Of a DNA stretch of 9,890 nucleotides, positions 1 to 7,286 are shown in pieces. Source of the DNA: JAVBOP01 sp031550405 (GTDB lineage Bacteria; Bacteroidota; Ignavibacteria; Kapaibacteriales; UBA2268); assembly GCA_031550405.1 (NCBI GenBank), contig JAVBOP010000017.1, positions 1 to 9,890 of the forward strand. The letters are read 5' to 3'. How positions within the stretch are numbered: the first letter of the stretch is position 1; every line of letters begins with the position of its first letter. The notes under the pieces are model-generated. The model had not been told where the DNA came from and made no database searches. It worked only from the letters and a program-made list of their open reading frames with translations. Position numbers and translations under genes: made by a program.

Positions 1-388
1 CCACAAGCTCATAATTAGCCAGCAGTTTGCCCGCTCCACTCAATATAATGAGATTGTCGCCTGTTACCGCCACTATTTCATTTGGCGAATACGGAAAGAC
101 CGAATAATCGTCAATTATGCGGGGATTGTGTACAATATTGCCTATAAGCAGCTGCACATCGCCGCTGATATAGTCCGATGTCCATTTGATGACCATCGAA
201 TCCAGAATTTGCGGATACGATTTTATCGGTACATATTTTGTAGCCGATATATTGGCATCAGGGTACACCCAATTGGCAGGGCTTGCCGGTATAATTCCCT
301 GTGAATACAATAAATTATCAAAGAGCAGCGTTAGTGCTGTTACTAACATTAATTGAGATATTTTTAAAATGCCTGTTCTATTTTTCAT
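1..388 (-). CDS. Exported protein of unknown function, 5' part only
   Basis: This reading frame is open from an ATG at 388 to the left edge of the window, giving 129 residues, so the C-terminus lies outside. The N-terminus (MKNRTGILKISQLMLV...) has basic residues followed by a hydrophobic stretch of about 15 residues and ends near LLYSQG, which fits a Sec signal peptide cleaved before Gln, a common pattern in Bacteroidota. The mature part begins with a Pro/Asn/Trp-rich segment (PASPANWVYPD). It continues with beta-rich sequence containing VIKWTSDY, GDVQLLIGN and DNLIILSGAGK, which suggests an immunoglobulin-like or beta-sandwich fold. No catalytic motif is visible, and a T9SS tail could not be seen even if present. 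The gene diverges from the beta-helix gene at 739. Coding and export are well supported; function is unknown. Confidence 0.75.
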   Translation of the reverse strand, partial: MKNRTGILKISQLMLVTALTLLFDNLLYSQGIIPASPANWVYPDANISATKYVPIKSYPQILDSMVIKWTSDYISGDVQLLIGNIVHNPRIIDDYSVFPYSPNEIVAVTGDNLIILSGAGKLLANYELV

Positions 389-738
389 GCTATTACAACT
401 TATGTTACATTAAAACCAATTATACAAATTATCGGATATTATGAAAAATTAGTTAGCATTTTTTATACCAAAAAATTTAAATTCAGGAACAGGTCTATTC
501 TAAACTTTAATTTCCTTCATCTCTAATATTATGAATTTTTGTTAATAATGTTTCAAAATCAAATTTATTTTTTATTATCCTGTCTATTTTATACCATTTT
601 TATGTCCAAAGTATGGCAATAGGGCAAGTATAAGTATGCTTTGTTATAAAAAAGGATTTTACACACCTTTTTTCAAATTCGCTGGCACTTCCTCAAAAAA
701 TAGCTATATTTGTAAATTATCAATCTATACAACATATT
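389..738. other. AT-rich divergent intergenic region
   Basis: This 350-base spacer separates the divergent starts at 388 and 739 and is very AT-rich (10 G/C in the 60 bases 541-600). I see no convincing gene. It holds a TAnnTTTG element at 705-712 for the rightward gene. For the leftward gene the best candidate is TATAATTG on the minus strand (424-417), one mismatch from the same consensus and with no clear partner upstream. An 8-bp inverted repeat (AAAAAAGG at 648-655, CCTTTTTT at 666-673, 10-base loop) lies upstream of the rightward promoter. It is mostly A:T and may be chance in such DNA. Confidence 0.5.
705..712 (+). promoter_or_regulatory. Bacteroidota-type -7 promoter element for the beta-helix gene
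   Basis: TATATTTG matches the Bacteroidota -7 consensus TAnnTTTG at every defined position and lies 26 bases before the ATG at 739. The -33 position is poor: only GCTG at 681-684, 20 bases upstream, resembles the usual TTTG. The call rests on the -7 element and its placement. Confidence 0.45.
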
Positions 739-2472
739 ATGAAATATTATTCATTTATTATTGCACTACTACTATATATTCCTGCATATTCAGCACTTAC
801 ACCACCACAAAAAATTCAGAATCCGAAGAATGATGATGAATTTTTTTTTAATTTCCGTTTAGAGCATTTTGCACCTGATACAGAGCCACTAATCAAAGAA
901 ACATTTGGCGATGAGCTGAAATTTGAAGACGCTGCGTTTTGGGAGCATAACTCATATAATTCTCATGCGGTTGGATTTACCACTAACCTGCCAAGTATAT
1001 CGGTAATTGAATATGGTACAGATGTAAATTATGGGCAAACTACCGAGCAGTCCGATTCATATTACTATAACCATCTTCATTATATAAAGGACTTACAGCC
1101 TAATACCACATATCATTATCGCATCAAGGTGCAGAATTATGAAAATAATTTAATAATTTCGCAAGATTATACATTCACAACAAAAGAATTTACGAGCGAT
1201 ATAATCCGCATTCCAGATGATTTAACAGGCGATGCACCATATACTTTAACCAAGAGTAATTCTAAGTATGTTTTAACTAAGGACTTAACTGTTCCAACTC
1301 TTGCCATAAATATTAAAGCCAATGATATAGAAATTGATTTGAATGGGCATACTATCATTTATGACAATGGCACCCCGAAGGTTCTTGCAGACAATTGGGA
1401 TAAATATGCCTATAATGAGGAGGCTTCTTTTGGCATCAGGGCGGGACTTTGGAACTATAAAAATGCGAAAATATTTAATGGCATCATCAAGCAAGGTGCG
1501 AATGGCGGCATGGGCTATATTGGCATTGGTTTTAATCCGCTGTTTTTAAATCACATGGGAGCAGAATCATATAATGAGGTTGCGGGCGTAACTGTGGATT
1601 ATTATGGTGCGAGCGTTTCGGGCATGATTGCTGGAAATGGCAATACGCATCACAATGTTATTATTGATAGAGGCTCGGAGGTTGATAACAGGCATCAGGG
1701 CATAAAAGCGATGGTTATTGGCACGAATAAGGAAAATGAAATTGCGTATAATTCTGTTCGCCGTTTTCGCCATCAAGGCATTATGGGCAGCGGGCATAAA
1801 CATCATAATGAGGTATATTCCGATAGTTATGCGACAAATTCGTTCCTGATAGCTGTAAATGATAGCGATCGCGTGGAATATAATAAAATGTTTGGAATGG
1901 GCTATAATCCTGTTGGAACAAGTTGGGCTTCAAACAGCGTAATTAGCAATAATTTCATATACATACATGGTACAGCTCCGAAGCAGCGCAGCACCGAATA
2001 TGCCCGCTTATCAGGTATCGCAGGCGTGCGTTATACGCTTTATGGCGGCACAACATACAGCAATAGCGTTTATGAGGACAATACAATTGTAGTTAAGGCA
2101 TGGGCTGGATGTCCAACGGCACGTGGTATATGGACTGCCACTGGACATGAGAATCAGGGCGTTTATTATCGCCGCAATGTGGTGAAAACCGAGCTTTTAA
2201 GCTACGATAATATTAATTTTAATAAAGTTGAACTTGATATTTCGGCTGTAGAAATCAATGGGCAATCGCTCTCGCTTGATACCGTTTTACCTGCACCTGC
2301 TATTTTTGAGGATAATATATTAATCGGAAATGTTGGACTAATTAATTTCGGTTCATCTTATGGAGTAGGAAGCAACAGCCATTTCTATCGAACAAAATTA
2401 ATAATTATGACAAACATTTCAAACCTGTTCGCCTTGGATATTATCCTTTCAATACTTATAACAATAAAATGA
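739..2472 (+). CDS. Exported parallel beta-helix protein with Fn3-like domain (5' part of a frameshifted T9SS cargo gene)
   Basis: The 577-residue frame starts with a signal peptide (MKYYSFIIALLLYIPAYSA). Residues about 75-150 look like a fibronectin type III-like domain, with a strand near VGFTTNLPSISVIEYG and the typical LQPNTTYHYRIKV turn and strand. From about 165 to 550 the sequence is a right-handed parallel beta-helix of the pectate-lyase/NosD-like kind, beginning with NDIEIDLNGHTI and rich in short Asn/Gly-turn repeats such as HHNVIID, NEIAYNSV and NSVISNNFIYIHG. Such proteins usually bind or cleave polysaccharide, but no catalytic residues can be assigned here. The last 24 residues (554-577) turn abruptly hydrophobic and unlike the rest, while another frame carries plausible sequence across the same DNA into the next gene. 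The natural C-terminus is therefore probably encoded at 2397-3089, and the stop at 2470-2472 is likely an artefact of a one-base loss. The only promoter candidate is at 705-712, with no clear Shine-Dalgarno. Confidence 0.8.
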   Translation: MKYYSFIIALLLYIPAYSALTPPQKIQNPKNDDEFFFNFRLEHFAPDTEPLIKETFGDELKFEDAAFWEHNSYNSHAVGFTTNLPSISVIEYGTDVNYGQTTEQSDSYYYNHLHYIKDLQPNTTYHYRIKVQNYENNLIISQDYTFTTKEFTSDIIRIPDDLTGDAPYTLTKSNSKYVLTKDLTVPTLAINIKANDIEIDLNGHTIIYDNGTPKVLADNWDKYAYNEEASFGIRAGLWNYKNAKIFNGIIKQGANGGMGYIGIGFNPLFLNHMGAESYNEVAGVTVDYYGASVSGMIAGNGNTHHNVIIDRGSEVDNRHQGIKAMVIGTNKENEIAYNSVRRFRHQGIMGSGHKHHNEVYSDSYATNSFLIAVNDSDRVEYNKMFGMGYNPVGTSWASNSVISNNFIYIHGTAPKQRSTEYARLSGIAGVRYTLYGGTTYSNSVYEDNTIVVKAWAGCPTARGIWTATGHENQGVYYRRNVVKTELLSYDNINFNKVELDISAVEINGQSLSLDTVLPAPAIFEDNILIGNVGLINFGSSYGVGSNSHFYRTKLIIMTNISNLFALDIILSILITIK

Positions 2473-3089
2473 TTGACACGGAATTGGGTGATGGTGTAAA
2501 TATAGATCCGCCTGTGTTTCATCATCTTGGCAGCAAAGCAGGATATATGGAGGTTACTTACGGCAATTTGCATGAATTATTTTTAATAGACAAAGCTAAT
2601 GATGAACCTATTAAAAATACTGATATAAGCATTGTTATTGATGGCAATAGAACCATAGCAGCGAAAAGTGATGATGCAGGCAAAATTAAATTTGATTTAT
2701 TAACCGTGCAGCATATTAGCAATAAATCGGTTTTTACGCGTAATGAATATACAAATTATACTTTTAATATCGCAAATCACAAGCCCTATAATATTGCAAC
2801 ATCTCAATTAAAAAATACGGACACTTTATTTTTGAATGATGTAAGTAGTATATATGATAATAAGTTAAGCAACATATATATTTCGCCCGATATGATAAAT
2901 GAATATTTTGTCATAAACGGCTTGCAAGGCAATGAGACTATTGATGTTATAGATATTAATGGGCATAAGCTATTAAACCTCCAAGCCAATAGCGAAAGAG
3001 CAACAATTTCCACCGCTAATTTCACGCAAGGCACATATTTTGTCCGCATTAATAATGGCAAAGCATTAAAAATAATTGTGAAAAAATAG
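2469..3089 (+). CDS. C-terminal part of the beta-helix protein, carrying a T9SS type A sorting domain
   Basis: From the ATG at 2469 this frame encodes 206 residues without a signal peptide, which would be useless for a protein with a secretion tail. Residues about 25-115 resemble a beta-sandwich or carboxypeptidase-regulatory-like domain (LIDKANDEPIKNTDISIVIDG). Residues about 132-206 are a T9SS type A sorting domain: a divergent start (YISPDMINEYFVI), then IDVIDINGHKLLNL, then FTQGTYFVRINNGKALKIIVKK at the end. T9SS removes this domain after outer-membrane passage and often anchors the cargo to the cell surface. The frame is open upstream to 2346 and reads plausibly through NNYDKHFKPVRLGYYPF before the ATG, so this is best read as the rest of the upstream gene. 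The ATGA overlap at 2469-2472 could also be translational coupling of a separate gene, but the missing signal peptide argues against it. Confidence 0.75.
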   Translation: MIDTELGDGVNIDPPVFHHLGSKAGYMEVTYGNLHELFLIDKANDEPIKNTDISIVIDGNRTIAAKSDDAGKIKFDLLTVQHISNKSVFTRNEYTNYTFNIANHKPYNIATSQLKNTDTLFLNDVSSIYDNKLSNIYISPDMINEYFVINGLQGNETIDVIDINGHKLLNLQANSERATISTANFTQGTYFVRINNGKALKIIVKK

Positions 3090-3237
3090 CGATTTATGAA
3101 TAATTGCAATTTTTTTCTGCTCATATAACAGTATATATAGAATATAAAAAAAATCAGCAGTAAGCTCTAACCTGCATCATACATTTTCAGAAAAGGAATA
3201 TAAGGAAAAGTCGACTTGTTTTATGAAAAAAAATTCA

Positions 3238-4476
3238 TTATTCGTATCTTAAAGCGTCTATTGGATTCAGGTTGGCGGCTTTCCATGCAGGATAGGCGCC
3301 GGATATTATCCCGAGTATGGAGCAAATCAAGATACTGAAAATAATCCATGTGATGGGTATTGTAAGCTGCATTCCTACGGCTGCACCAAAGCCTGCACCA
3401 ATGACAACTCCAACCACGATTCCTGTTAATGCGCCTATTTGGCATAAGGTTACAGCTTCAACCAAAAATTGCAGCAATATGGTGCGGCTCTTGGCTCCAA
3501 CTGCCTTGCGAATACCTATTTCACGCGTTCGTTCTTTCACAGAAACCAGCATGATGTTCATAATGCCGACGCCAGCAGCAACCAGCGCAATCAATCCGCA
3601 GGCAATGCCGAAGAATGTCAAATATTTTGTAACTCCCATAAATTGTTCGCTGATAGATGAATTATCCTCTATTTCAAAACTATTTTCTTCCCACGGCTTG
3701 CAATTCCTAATGCTGCGCAATATACCGATAGTTTCGTCCATTGATGCCTGCATTGAAGTCTTATCCGGAGCTCGCAAAGCTATTGTCAAATCATTATCCC
3801 ATGGATTTTTTGCGAAATATTTTAAATAACAAGTTATCGGAATAATCACATAATTATCTTGGCTTTGCCCCATCATAGCACCTCGCGACTGAAGCGTACC
3901 AATGATTGTATAGTTATGATTAGCTATTTTTATAGTCTTGCCGATAGGATTTTCATCCTTGCGAAAAATTTTCACGAGCACGTCATTGGCAACCACAACA
4001 ACACGCTCGCCTGCTTCAATTTCTATTCTGGAAAACTGCCTGCCTGCGTTAATTTCAAGATTAAACAGTGGGATATACGACTCATCAGCTCCAGCCAATA
4101 CAACATCCGGATCGGTCTTTTCATTAAGATATTTGACAACTATACCACCACGCTGCGAAGCAACAGTAGCACTTACCGGTATAGTGGAATATTTGACAAG
4201 CTCTTTAAATTGCTTATAGTTAAGAGGTTTTCTCGCTTCATATTTCCTCCAATTTCCGCCCCCAAGGCTTATTAGCGGCATCCGTTGCACATAATATGTA
4301 GTTTCTCCCATCGCCTCAAGCTCGCCCGTAACAGTGCCGTTGATAGACTCGACCAACGCACCTGCACCGGTGATAGCGAATACCCCGATAGATATGCTCA
4401 GCAAAGTCAAAAAGGAACGCAGCTTATTAGCTCGAACCGAATCAAAGGCAATAAAAATACTTTCTAATACATTCAT
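3238..4476 (-). CDS. MacB/FtsX-family ABC transporter permease
   Basis: This 412-residue inner-membrane protein has the layout of MacB-type permeases. A cytoplasmic N-terminus (VLESIFIAFDSVRANKLRS) leads into TM1 at about 21-43. A periplasmic MacB_PCD domain follows at about 45-275, then an FtsX domain with TM segments at about 283-310, 340-366 and 380-402. The family signature VSVKERTREIGIRKAVGA is at 311-328, and the C-terminus PAWKAANLNPIDALRYE is also typical. These permeases do not form a channel; they couple ATP hydrolysis by a separate ATPase to mechanical movement in the periplasm, for efflux or lipoprotein/peptide export. MacB proper carries a fused N-terminal ATPase, which is absent here, so the partner must be a separate protein. 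No ATPase or MacA-like adaptor gene lies beside it: the neighbours diverge (ftsQ) or converge (beta-helix gene). The substrate cannot be inferred. No Shine-Dalgarno precedes the start. Confidence 0.92.
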   Translation of the reverse strand: MNVLESIFIAFDSVRANKLRSFLTLLSISIGVFAITGAGALVESINGTVTGELEAMGETTYYVQRMPLISLGGGNWRKYEARKPLNYKQFKELVKYSTIPVSATVASQRGGIVVKYLNEKTDPDVVLAGADESYIPLFNLEINAGRQFSRIEIEAGERVVVVANDVLVKIFRKDENPIGKTIKIANHNYTIIGTLQSRGAMMGQSQDNYVIIPITCYLKYFAKNPWDNDLTIALRAPDKTSMQASMDETIGILRSIRNCKPWEENSFEIEDNSSISEQFMGVTKYLTFFGIACGLIALVAAGVGIMNIMLVSVKERTREIGIRKAVGAKSRTILLQFLVEAVTLCQIGALTGIVVGVVIGAGFGAAVGMQLTIPITWIIFSILICSILGIISGAYPAWKAANLNPIDALRYE

Positions 4477-4484
4477 ATTTTTAG

Positions 4485-4497
4485 CAAATTTATTATA
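4485..4497 (-). promoter_or_regulatory. Possible promoter for the ABC permease
   Basis: On the minus strand TATAATAAATTTG contains both a TATAAT box (4497-4492) and a perfect TAnnTTTG (TAAATTTG, 4492-4485). The second element is only 8 bases before the ATG at 4476, which would leave almost no leader. No good -33 or -35 partner is visible. In DNA this AT-rich the match may be chance. Confidence 0.25.
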
Positions 4498-4608
4498 CGT
4501 TCATTTAGCAATAATGTTGTGCAATAGAAAGAATGGAAGAAGGTCAATATGATGGAGTATCTCCCTCTGTGCAAAATTAAGTCATAAAATACTCTATTCT
4601 CTTAGAAT

Positions 4609-4639
4609 TTTGAAAAATGGGGAAAGTCAGTTAAATTTG
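4609..4639 (+). promoter_or_regulatory. Bacteroidota-type promoter of ftsQ
   Basis: TTTG at 4609-4612 and TAAATTTG at 4632-4639 are separated by 19 bases, a full match to the Bacteroidota housekeeping promoter (TTTG, 19-21 bases, TAnnTTTG). Transcription would begin about 25-30 bases before the ATG at 4671. This is the best promoter in the window and indicates that ftsQ has its own transcript. Confidence 0.65.
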
Positions 4640-4670
4640 TAAATAATATTATTTATTAAATTATCGACAG

Positions 4671-5444
4671 ATGGAAGAAGCAGATTCATTATACAGCAAA
4701 GTAGCAGCAATTAAAAAAAGTAAAACAAAGTCAGTACTATCGCTGATTTTACTGCTGTCATTAATTGCGCTGCTGTCTGTTTTTTCGATAAAGTGGTACA
4801 AAATTCAGGCAATACAAAATATAAAAATAAGCGGCAATACGATTTTAACTAACTCTGAAATAAATAATATAATTAGCTCCGAAATAATAAATGTTCCACA
4901 GGAAGGTATCAATTTATTCCAAATTAAAGAAAAGCTAAAATCTAATCCATATATTGCAGATGCCGATGTTTGGTTTAACTCGAAAGGCATTCTTGGCATA
5001 GAAATTACCGAACGTTTTCCCGTTGCAATTGTCATAAATCCACGCGGCGAAACCGAATTTGTAGATAAATATGGAACAATTATTCCTTATCGGCTTTATA
5101 AGGAATTTAGCGATTTGCCCATCATAACCAATGTTTATTTTAACGGTAAAGTCAATAATGGTGCGCTTTTAGGAGCATTACTCATCGTTGATGGAATGCA
5201 AAATACCATGCCTCAATACAACAACCTCATTTCTGAAATAAGATATGATAATAAAAACAGGAGCTATGAATTGCATTTGGCGGACTCGAATTTGCCTATA
5301 CTTTTTGGTCGAACAGATAATGTGGCGGATAAATTGGAAAAGCTGTACACGTATTGGAAAACGCATCTATCCACCGAAATGTTTAATTTGAAAATCCAGC
5401 GCTTGGATGTAAGGTGGAATGATATGATCATAGTAAGCTACTGA
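4671..5444 (+). CDS. ftsQ: FtsQ-like cell-division protein
   Basis: The 257-residue protein has the architecture of FtsQ/DivIB. A short charged cytoplasmic tail (1-20) precedes one transmembrane helix at about 21-43 (VLSLILLLSLIALLSVF). A POTRA domain follows at about 50-115 (IQNIKISGNTILTNSEI ... NPYIADADVWFNSKGILGIEITERFPVAIV). The rest is a periplasmic beta domain (about 118-257) beginning EFVDKYGTIIPY. The ISGN start of the POTRA, the ITERFPVA segment and the VDKYGTI motif are all typical. FtsQ joins the FtsB/FtsL complex at the septum and links early and late divisome proteins. Length is normal. Unusually, neither murC upstream nor ftsA/ftsZ downstream is present; the gene stands between a divergent permease and a convergent gltD. 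It is AT-rich (16 G/C in 4861-4920). There is no Shine-Dalgarno, as is common in Bacteroidota. Confidence 0.85.
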   Translation: MEEADSLYSKVAAIKKSKTKSVLSLILLLSLIALLSVFSIKWYKIQAIQNIKISGNTILTNSEINNIISSEIINVPQEGINLFQIKEKLKSNPYIADADVWFNSKGILGIEITERFPVAIVINPRGETEFVDKYGTIIPYRLYKEFSDLPIITNVYFNGKVNNGALLGALLIVDGMQNTMPQYNNLISEIRYDNKNRSYELHLADSNLPILFGRTDNVADKLEKLYTYWKTHLSTEMFNLKIQRLDVRWNDMIIVSY

Positions 5445-5639
5445 AAATAAACAACATTCTAACGCAGCATTTATTAAAAAAAATCATTATTTGTATTGAT
5501 AATATCCTTTAATTCATGTATGCTTAGATATCAATTGTTTGAAAACAAAGCTTCGCTATTAAGCTTGCAACTTACTCAATACAATTAAGTGATGAGGTTT
5601 GAGGTTAGTTTGAAACCCAAAATGCCATTTATTAATTTT

Positions 5640-5669
5640 TATTCAGAAAGCTGCCTACCATTCTGAATA
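5640..5669. repeat. Inverted repeat spanning the gltD stop codon
   Basis: TATTCAGAA at 5640-5648 is perfectly complementary to TTCTGAATA at 5661-5669, leaving a 12-base loop that contains the gltD stop (5655-5657). It lies where transcripts of ftsQ and gltD converge. No run of T follows on either strand, so it is not a standard intrinsic terminator. It could protect the 3' end of the gltD mRNA or be chance. The rest of the 210-base convergent spacer shows nothing convincing. Confidence 0.35.
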
Positions 5670-7088
5670 TTTGATGTCTTTTTCTGTCCACTGCTGGTGC
5701 TCGTGCAGATACTGGTCTATGGCACGGGCGGCGGTACGCCCCGCTCCCATGGCAAGTATTACCGTTGCTCCGCCCGTAACTATATCGCCTCCGGCAAACA
5801 CTCCCTGCTTGTTTGTTTTCATGCTCGCCTCATCCACCAAAATATTGCCCCATTTATTCACGCTTAAATCAGGTGTGGTCTTGCTGATAATCGGGTTAGA
5901 ACCGTTGCCAATAGCCACTATTGCAGCATCTATCTCTATCGTCTCAATAGCATTAGGTATGGGTACCGGCTTGCGGCGGCCGGAAGCGTCAGGCTCGCCA
6001 AGCTCCATTCGCTGTATCGTAACCGCTTCTAACATACCTGCTCTATCGCCAACAAATTCAATCGGCGACACCAGCAGCATAAATTCAATATCTTCCTCTT
6101 TGGAATGGGCTATCTCCTCAATACGGGCAGGCATTTCAGCTTCTGTGCGGCGGTATAAGATCATGGCACGGTTTGCACCAAGCCGCTTGGCTGTTCTCAC
6201 AGAATCCATCGCCGTATTGCCGCCGCCAAAAACGGCTATATCCATATCACGAAAGTTCAGTATGGGAGTATCATTAGCAGGGAAATCATAAGCCTTCATA
6301 AGGTTCACACGGGTAAGGAACTCGTTCGCCGAGTATACGCCGTTAAGATGCTCGCCCGGTATGTCAAGGAAATATGGAAGACCGGCACCGACACCAATGA
6401 AAACAGCATCGAAACGTGCAAGCAGTTCATCTATTGTCTCTATCATGCCAACCACATAATTTTTAACAAACTTAACGCCAGCCTGCTCTAAAGCCTTCAC
6501 CTCTTTTTGCACTATATCCTTTGGCAATCGGAACTCAGGTATGCCGTACATAAGCACGCCACCCACCTCGTGCAGCGCCTCGAACACCGTAACGGCATGT
6601 CCCATTTGTATCAAATCGCCTGCACAGCTCAGTCCTGCAGGACCGCCACCGACTATTGCCACCCGAAATCCCGTTTTGGCATTGGGTCTTGGCGGCTGGA
6701 TACCAATATTATTCCGCTCCCAATCGGCAGCATAGCGCTCCAAATTGCCTATTGCGATTGGCTCGCCCTTTTTACCGAGAATACAATGCTTTTCACACTG
6801 CTCCTCTTGAGGGCATACGCGACCGCATACAGCAGGCAAGGCATTGTCTATCTTAAGTATTGCCGCAGACTTAGCATAATTGCCCATTGCTATTGCATCA
6901 ATAAATTCGGGTATTTTCACCGACACGGGACAGCCATTCACGCACAGCGGCTTTTTGCACTGCAAACACCGTTCTGCCTCCGCACGAGCTGTTTCTTCAG
7001 TATATCCGAGGTTAACTTCCTTAAAATTATTTATGCGTTGGCTTGGTTCCTGCTCCCGCATTTTGGGTCTTGATGAATTTTTTTTCAT
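5655..7088 (-). CDS. gltD: Glutamate synthase small subunit-type Fe-S flavoprotein (GltD/NfnL family)
   Basis: This 477-residue cytoplasmic oxidoreductase has an N-terminal iron-sulfur domain with two Cys groups: C41, C44, C49, C53 (CLQCKKPLCVNGCP) and C88, C92, C98, C102 (CGRVCPQEEQCEKHC). An FAD-binding Rossmann motif GGGPAG is at 147-152, an NAD(P)H-binding GGGNTAMD at 288-295, and the closing FAD contact FAGGDIVTGG at 431-440. In glutamate synthase this subunit oxidises NADPH and passes electrons to the large subunit, which makes glutamate from glutamine and 2-oxoglutarate. About 460-480 residues is the length of the GltD/homotetrameric GltA type. The close relatives NfnL and SudA have the same layout and pair with a small flavoprotein subunit for ferredoxin:NADP+ or sulfide/polysulfide chemistry. 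Neither gltB nor nfnS is adjacent, so the partner, and hence the exact reaction, is undecided. The chosen start gives the usual short lead before MREQEPSQRINNFKEVNLGY. The gene is GC-rich (36 G/C in 6541-6600). Confidence 0.9.
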   Translation of the reverse strand: MKKNSSRPKMREQEPSQRINNFKEVNLGYTEETARAEAERCLQCKKPLCVNGCPVSVKIPEFIDAIAMGNYAKSAAILKIDNALPAVCGRVCPQEEQCEKHCILGKKGEPIAIGNLERYAADWERNNIGIQPPRPNAKTGFRVAIVGGGPAGLSCAGDLIQMGHAVTVFEALHEVGGVLMYGIPEFRLPKDIVQKEVKALEQAGVKFVKNYVVGMIETIDELLARFDAVFIGVGAGLPYFLDIPGEHLNGVYSANEFLTRVNLMKAYDFPANDTPILNFRDMDIAVFGGGNTAMDSVRTAKRLGANRAMILYRRTEAEMPARIEEIAHSKEEDIEFMLLVSPIEFVGDRAGMLEAVTIQRMELGEPDASGRRKPVPIPNAIETIEIDAAIVAIGNGSNPIISKTTPDLSVNKWGNILVDEASMKTNKQGVFAGGDIVTGGATVILAMGAGRTAARAIDQYLHEHQQWTEKDIKYSEW

Positions 7089-7125
7089 TTTAATTGGTCA
7101 TTTAGATATTATAATGCAGTCATTA

Positions 7126-7158
7126 CAAAAATACAAAAGTATTGCCAACATACACAAC
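7126..7158 (-). promoter_or_regulatory. Probable Bacteroidota-type promoter(s) of gltD
   Basis: Two adjacent TAnnTTTG elements lie on the minus strand: TACTTTTG (7141-7134) and TATTTTTG (7133-7126). The second has GTTG (7158-7155) 21 bases upstream as a plausible -33 element, and lies 37 bases before the ATG at 7088. The first has no good partner. Confidence 0.45.
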
Positions 7159-7231
7159 CAGCTCTAGAAAAAGTGGATATTCGTGATTTAATTTTGTAAA
7201 TCATATCAGTTTCATGAACAAATTACACATG

Positions 7232-7269
7232 AAAAAAAGCGTAAGAGCCGTTGCATGCAACGGCTCTAC
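7232..7269 (-). terminator. Intrinsic terminator of the 532-residue exported protein gene
   Basis: Positions 7244-7267 form a perfect 24-base palindrome (half-site AGAGCCGTTGCA), extended by two more pairs past a one-base bulge. On the minus strand the stem is followed by ACGC and seven T (7238-7232). It begins 18 bases after the stop of the gene ending at 7287. The other strand has no T run, so it acts leftward and insulates gltD. Confidence 0.88.
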
Positions 7270-7286
7270 AGGATTGTTAATAAAAA

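Noticed and set aside
683..688. TGGCAC resembling a sigma-54 -24 element
   Set aside because: No TTGC-type -12 element follows at the required spacing, and the TATATTTG element at 705-712 explains the promoter better.
2392..2400. Programmed -1 ribosomal frameshift at the AAAA run
   Set aside because: The sequence ACA AAA TTA is not a proper X XXY YYZ slippery heptamer, because the A-site codon could not re-pair, and no strong stimulatory hairpin is visible downstream. A one-base deletion is simpler.
3208..3217. Palindrome AAGTCGACTT between the convergent beta-helix and permease genes
   Set aside because: It is only 10 bases with no loop and no adjacent T run long enough for termination; it is likely chance. 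Nothing else in 3090-3237 forms a convincing terminator.
5671..7073. Long plus-strand open frames (5671-6291 and 6507-7073) opposite gltD
   Set aside because: They lie wholly antisense to a well-supported conserved gene in GC-rich DNA, and their translations are low-complexity Ser/Ala or Cys/His/Arg-rich with no domain.
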